In this document: positions 4,001 to 6,119 of the stretch, in pieces
Layout: every line of letters starts with the position of its first letter
Position numbering within the stretch: the stretch's first letter is position 1
The notes under the pieces: generated by a model
Database searches by the model: none
The model's input: only the letters and a program-made list of their open reading frames with translations
Told to the model about the DNA's origin: nothing
Made by a program: the position numbers and the translations under genes
Assembly (NCBI GenBank): GCA_002254285.1
Contig: NIUZ01000112.1
Location: 1 to 6,119 of the forward strand
Source: Bacteroidetes bacterium 4572_112
GTDB lineage: Bacteria; Bacteroidota; Bacteroidia; Bacteroidales; UBA1556
Direction: 5' to 3'
DNA: 6,119 nucleotides

Positions 4001-6119
4001 AAAGATTTCTCTCTTACGCAAGGTAGTCTTTGTATTAATACTGGTACTGAAGATATTTCAACAATGAATTTGCCTGACAATGATTTGGATGATAACGATA
4101 GAGTTTATAATGGACGAATTGATATCGGTGCATACGAAAACCAGGATGAAATTATTGCACAATGTAATATTAGTCAAAACACAGTTTGGGATGCTCAAGA
4201 AATAAACATAAAATGTAATATGGTGATTGATAATGGTGTTACATTAACTATTATGCCAGGGACAAAGGTGTTATTTACTGATAAATATAAAATAACAGTA
4301 AATGGAGCAATACAAGCTAAAGGAACAGCTAATAGTCCAATTTTATTTACGGCTTCAGATTTAACGAATTTCGAAAACCTATCACTTGACGAGGGTGGAT
4401 GGAGAGGTATAGAATATAATTCACCTGCTGCATCAAATGATTCGTCGATATATACTTTCTGTAATTTTACATATGGTAAAGCAGTTGGAGTTGGTGATGA
4501 TGAAAATGGAGGAGCATTTAATATTTCTGATTTCCAGAAAATAGCAATAAAAAACTGTAAATTCTCAAATAATGGAGCAAGAAAATATGGCGGAGCTATT
4601 TATATTGAAAATTCAAATATTGTTTTTCATAATAACTTAGTAGTTAATAATCATGCTGATAATACAGCTAGTGGAAAAGGTGGAGGTATGTATATTTTGG
4701 ATTGTAGTATCGATTTCAAGAATAATACTATAGCTAATAATAGCTCCAAATATGGAGGTGGTATATATATTTATACATCAACAGCACCGAGTTTTGAAGG
4801 ATCAATATTTTATGGCAATAATACAATTGGTTCTTCATCAGGGAAACAAATTCATACACTTTTATGCTCAAATATTTCATTTAAATACTGTGATATTCAA
4901 GGAGGAGAGAGTAATATATCGGGAAATAGTCATATAACAAATTATATTGGAAATTACGATATTGATCCAGATTTTGTAGACCCTACACCTCAATATGGAC
5001 TTTCATATATTGGGCTAAATGCAAATTGGAAACTTAAACCGACTTCTCCAATTATTAATTCAAATTTCTCAACAAGTATTGTTAACTATGATTTAGCAGA
5101 TGAACCTCGTAAAGTAGCTGACACTCTTGATATTGGTGCTTATGAGGTACAAATGTCGACTCGTTTTATTACAGAACAGCCCATTACAACATTTGTATGT
5201 ATTGGAACAATAGCAACTCTTTCTACAAAATCGAGTTTAACCGCTAACTATCAATGGCAAAAGAATGGAGCTTCTATTGCGGGTGCTACATATAGAAAAT
5301 ATATAATTCCAAGCATTGCTGATTCTGATACTGCTTTTTATAACTGTATAGTAAGTAGTGACTACGGTGGAGTTAGTACGGATACAGTTTGGCTTGGAAC
5401 AAAAGTAGGTCCTACAGTAACATCACAACCAACAGCTACTGATGCTTGTATAGCAAGTTCTGCAACTTTTACTGCTAGTATTAATGGTACACAACCAATA
5501 TACTATCAATGGTATAATACCAATGGTGCTTTAAGTGGGGGTTCAAATAATACATTTACTATTAATTCTACTACTGCTAATGATGCTTCTACTTATAGAT
5601 TGCAAGCAACTAATGAATGTGGATTAGTATTAACAAATGGTGCATTATTATCAATTAAAACACCACCTACTGTTACACCAATAAATGCTACTGCTGATGT
5701 TTGTGAAAATGGAGCTGTATCTTTTACTACAACGGCAAGTGGTGCACCTACTATAAGTTATCAGTGGTATAAAGATGGTGTTGCAATAGTTTCAAACGCT
5801 AATGCAATAAGCTACTCCATATCAAACGCATCTACTTCTAATGCAGGTAATTATTATTGTGAAGCTACAAATATATGTGGTACAGATCAAACTAATCAAT
5901 CGGTACTTACTGTTGATGAAAAACCACTAATATCTTCACAGTCGTCGTCACTTACAGTATGTGAAGGCCAAAGTGTATCAATTTATGTAACAACTACAGG
6001 TACAGGTCCAATATCATATCAATGGTATAAGGGATCAAATGCAATTGTTGGTGCTACTAATAATACTTATACAATTAGTTCGGTTTCCTTAACTGATGAT
6101 GATACCTATTACTGCAAAG
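938..6119 (+). CDS. Giant secreted repeat protein: four beta-helix/choice-of-anchor Q-like modules plus Ig-like domains (3' end outside window)
   Basis: The frame is open for 1727 codons with no stop before the window ends. The start is fixed by an in-frame TAA at 926-928 and by the signal peptide that follows ATG 938: MKN, a hydrophobic run at about 4-16, and probable cleavage after A22. There is no Shine-Dalgarno sequence, as is usual in this phylum. Order by residue: signal 1-22; beta-helix modules at about 25-336, 344-650, 658-1067 and 1076-1403; Ig-like domains from about 1409, 1492, 1576 and 1662 to the edge. Modules are joined by 7-8 residue linkers. Composition is rich in N, S, T, G, I and Y and poor in charge, typical of extracellular beta-solenoids. 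No catalytic motif was recognised. It is probably a surface or released adhesin or binding protein (inference). A C-terminal T9SS or other anchoring domain is expected beyond the window but not seen. The frame is intact, so this is not a pseudogene within the window. Confidence 0.93.
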   Translation, partial: MKNLYLLIIIILFVMINSTIKATSIIVGGPIGVNTTWNVDTINIVSDVTVNDNVLLLIAEGTYVQFMGHYSLNIQGQLLAQGTPENRIIFTAYNSIIGWAGIRFDNTPTSNNQSFIEYCTITYGKANTGTAEEKMGGAIFVKGTSDLVIRNNILSNNSASNYGGAITCRYSASPTIANNIICNNSSNNYGGGIYLYNNAIPKIANNTITNNSASQGGGIYANQSNPYIYNNIISGNQASSNSQLNTGLTRVNYNIIEGGYSGGNYNVLPIFVNPSSGVGTLYDGAAADWSLQSASNAINHGYPTASTVQSFFNISNFDAYGNFRFDNNRVDIGAVEYISSIEACGHITSNTVWSGNVLVNCDVIVDNGVTLTVQEGTKVLFTGHYKLDIKGRIVAKGTHDNYISYTAWDTEEGWQGISLVSIPTSNDSTIIEYCKISNKVYTNTGETHGAIYISASNKILIRNSIIANNKGKYGGGLTIYNSSINLIGNLIGHNEAISNGAGIRFSSDGSNIINNTIVANKNTGTNSGSGIYFGGTTTSTLKNNIVYLNANTNLSYSLTDNINSSGKDVTYSCVQGTYAGSNNISSDPNFKNATTIIGRSKLISNYNYAVEDGSDVIDAGTTVSVQHLPSLDLAGKTRNYSAEIDMGAYEDKSSLSVCGTISSDVIWNANTINIDCDVTIANGVTVTIVPGTKVNFNGHYNIDVQGRIVADGTESSKILFTATNTNDGWNSMYVHGSTSNDSTVLNYCKFEYSKNTSGSTSEGGGALTIKNNKTRVSNCEFENNQTNTYGGAIQVYYSSPLIHSNYMHANSASQRGGAMYVFYYKSNSSDPDLIIRNNIMYNNSSSKGGAMYFYSPNSIVINNKIINNTASAEGGGIYYYGNRFSNINNNLIANNDAGTIGGGVYLSGCKSTFSNNTIANNKANTAGGGIYCYNNSDPVLRNTIIYGNMHNNSSFTANQLYISDNLSDPKFYNCDIKGGKNGIEGGGSGVEYSGDYDNNIDINPDFEDPTASYGSGSSAINKDFSLTQGSLCINTGTEDISTMNLPDNDLDDNDRVYNGRIDIGAYENQDEIIAQCNISQNTVWDAQEINIKCNMVIDNGVTLTIMPGTKVLFTDKYKITVNGAIQAKGTANSPILFTASDLTNFENLSLDEGGWRGIEYNSPAASNDSSIYTFCNFTYGKAVGVGDDENGGAFNISDFQKIAIKNCKFSNNGARKYGGAIYIENSNIVFHNNLVVNNHADNTASGKGGGMYILDCSIDFKNNTIANNSSKYGGGIYIYTSTAPSFEGSIFYGNNTIGSSSGKQIHTLLCSNISFKYCDIQGGESNISGNSHITNYIGNYDIDPDFVDPTPQYGLSYIGLNANWKLKPTSPIINSNFSTSIVNYDLADEPRKVADTLDIGAYEVQMSTRFITEQPITTFVCIGTIATLSTKSSLTANYQWQKNGASIAGATYRKYIIPSIADSDTAFYNCIVSSDYGGVSTDTVWLGTKVGPTVTSQPTATDACIASSATFTASINGTQPIYYQWYNTNGALSGGSNNTFTINSTTANDASTYRLQATNECGLVLTNGALLSIKTPPTVTPINATADVCENGAVSFTTTASGAPTISYQWYKDGVAIVSNANAISYSISNASTSNAGNYYCEATNICGTDQTNQSVLTVDEKPLISSQSSSLTVCEGQSVSIYVTTTGTGPISYQWYKGSNAIVGATNNTYTISSVSLTDDDTYYCK
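1010..1945 (+). repeat. Beta-helix module 1 (residues 25-336, four coils)
   Basis: The entry segment has W37 and then AEGTYVQFMGHY, followed by GQLLAQGT and IIFTA. The conserved cysteine of the EYC motif is C119. From G136 to about 240 there are four coils, each opening with GGAI or GGGI and carrying NN-x-I-x-NN: the alternating turn and strand pattern of a right-handed parallel beta-helix, loosely like chlamydial Pmp GGA(I/L) repeats. The closing segment has NYNIIEGG and ends D331-IGAVE. Module 1 lacks the two entry cysteines present in modules 2-4 and has VEY instead of AYE-type wording at its end. It is the most divergent copy at its N-terminal edge. Confidence 0.85.
1967..2887 (+). repeat. 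Beta-helix module 2 (residues 344-650, four coils)
   Basis: It opens at C344, with W353 and C361, then QEGTKVLFTGHY, GRIVAKGT and C434 in the EYC motif. Four coils run from G449 to about 550 (HGAIY, YGGGL, NGAGI, SGSGI); three of these depart from the strict GG pattern, so this helix is the most degenerate. The closing segment reads SCVQGTYAG, SSDPNF, VIDAG, DLAGKTR and D645-MGAYE. The DP.F, I.AG, DLAG..R and D.GAYE series is the order seen in choice-of-anchor Q proteins, which is the main support for that assignment. Confidence 0.85.
2909..4138 (+). repeat. Beta-helix module 3 (residues 658-1067, seven coils)
   Basis: It opens at C658, with W667 and C676, then VPGTKVNFNGHY, GRIVADGT and C748 in the NYC motif. 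The helix, residues 763 to about 950, contains seven GG(A/G)(I/M/L/V) coils against four in the other modules. This accounts for most of its extra length (410 residues against 307-328). Coils 3 to 7 are very regular (GGAMY, GGAMY, GGGIY, GGGVY, GGGIY). The closing segment has NCDIKGG, then INPDFEDP, CINTG and D1062-IGAYE. Confidence 0.87.
4163..5146 (+). repeat. Beta-helix module 4 (residues 1076-1403, four coils)
   Basis: It opens at C1076, with W1084 and C1093, then MPGTKVLFTDKY, GAIQAKGT and ILFTA, with C1175 in the TFC motif. Four coils run from G1191 to about 1295 (GGAF, YGGAIY, GGGMY, YGGGIY). The closing segment has YCDIQGGES, then IDPDFVDP, PIINSN, DLADEPR and D1398-IGAYE. The Ig-like array begins within about six residues of this end, with no flexible linker. 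Confidence 0.87.
5162..6119 (+). repeat. Tandem Ig-like domains (at least four, last one cut)
   Basis: There are four repeats: 5162-5410, 5411-5662, 5663-5920 and 5921-6119 (partial), of 83, 84, 86 and at least 66 residues. Each shows a proline-led first strand (EQP, SQP, TPIN, SSQ), a Cys in the next turn (C1421, C1504, C1589, C1675) and YQW with the core Trp (W1440, W1525, W1610, W1696). Each then has a (T/S)Y(T/S)I-type strand and a tyrosine corner of the type D-x-(A/S/D)-x-(Y/F). The F-strand position reads YNC, YRL, YYC and YYC. This matches Ig-like repeats common near the C-terminus of large Bacteroidota surface proteins, usually structural spacers or ligand-binding arrays. More repeats may follow outside the window. 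Confidence 0.85.

Noticed and set aside
4485..4515. A 13-base match (GATGATGAAAATG) between module 4 and the reverse complement of the left-edge segment
   Set aside because: The match stops on both sides and is low-complexity. It does not support the left edge being an inverted copy of part of this gene.
1343..4820. The recurring GGA/GGT-ATA/AAT-AAT patterns as a CRISPR-like or DNA-level repeat array
   Set aside because: Spacing varies, the DNA is poorly conserved between copies, and the pattern follows codons for GG(A/G)I and NN in one reading frame. The repetition is at the protein level.
4752..4937. A 61-codon plus-strand reading frame inside module 4
   Set aside because: Out of frame with the giant gene and without motif or repeat conservation in the other modules.
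938..5146. Pectate lyase or other polysaccharide-degrading function for the beta-helix
   Set aside because: Many such enzymes share the fold, but I saw no clustered Asp/Arg/Lys catalytic pattern in the coils. The coils are N, S, G and Y repeats, so an enzymatic call would be unsupported.

Overview
This is AT-rich DNA, probably from a member of the phylum Bacteroidota. The evidence is a C-terminal type IX secretion (T9SS) sorting domain on the first gene, a PKD domain, Bacteroidota-style promoter elements (TTTG and TAnnTTTG), a start codon with no Shine-Dalgarno sequence, and a very large secreted repeat protein. I cannot place it below phylum.

Layout: (1) Positions 1 to about 75 do not fit the reading frame that follows and look like foreign or rearranged sequence. 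(2) Positions 73-600 hold the 3' end of a gene for a secreted protein: one PKD domain followed by a T9SS type A sorting domain. (3) Positions 601-937 are non-coding: a long terminator hairpin, a good promoter match, a small perfect inverted repeat and an AT-rich leader. (4) Positions 938-6119 are one uninterrupted plus-strand reading frame of 1727 codons with a signal peptide. It leaves the window without a stop codon, so its C-terminus is not visible.

The giant protein is built from repeats. After the signal peptide come four tandem copies of one module. Each has a W-containing entry segment, a (E/P)GTxVxF...Y cap, a right-handed parallel beta-helix of GG(A/G)(I/M)-containing coils, and a closing segment ending in D(I/M)GA(Y/V)E, as in the choice-of-anchor Q group. 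By my count the modules carry 4, 4, 7 and 4 coils. They are followed by at least four Ig-like domains of about 85 residues, the last cut by the window edge.

Both genes encode exported, surface-type proteins. The first is very probably T9SS cargo. The second is probably a cell-surface or released adhesin or binding protein, but its export route cannot be confirmed without its C-terminus. No enzyme, immunity, mobile-element, CRISPR or RNA gene is visible, and I found no clear sign of a new multi-gene system. The most notable points are the modular architecture of the giant protein, its cysteine patterns and the break at the left edge.
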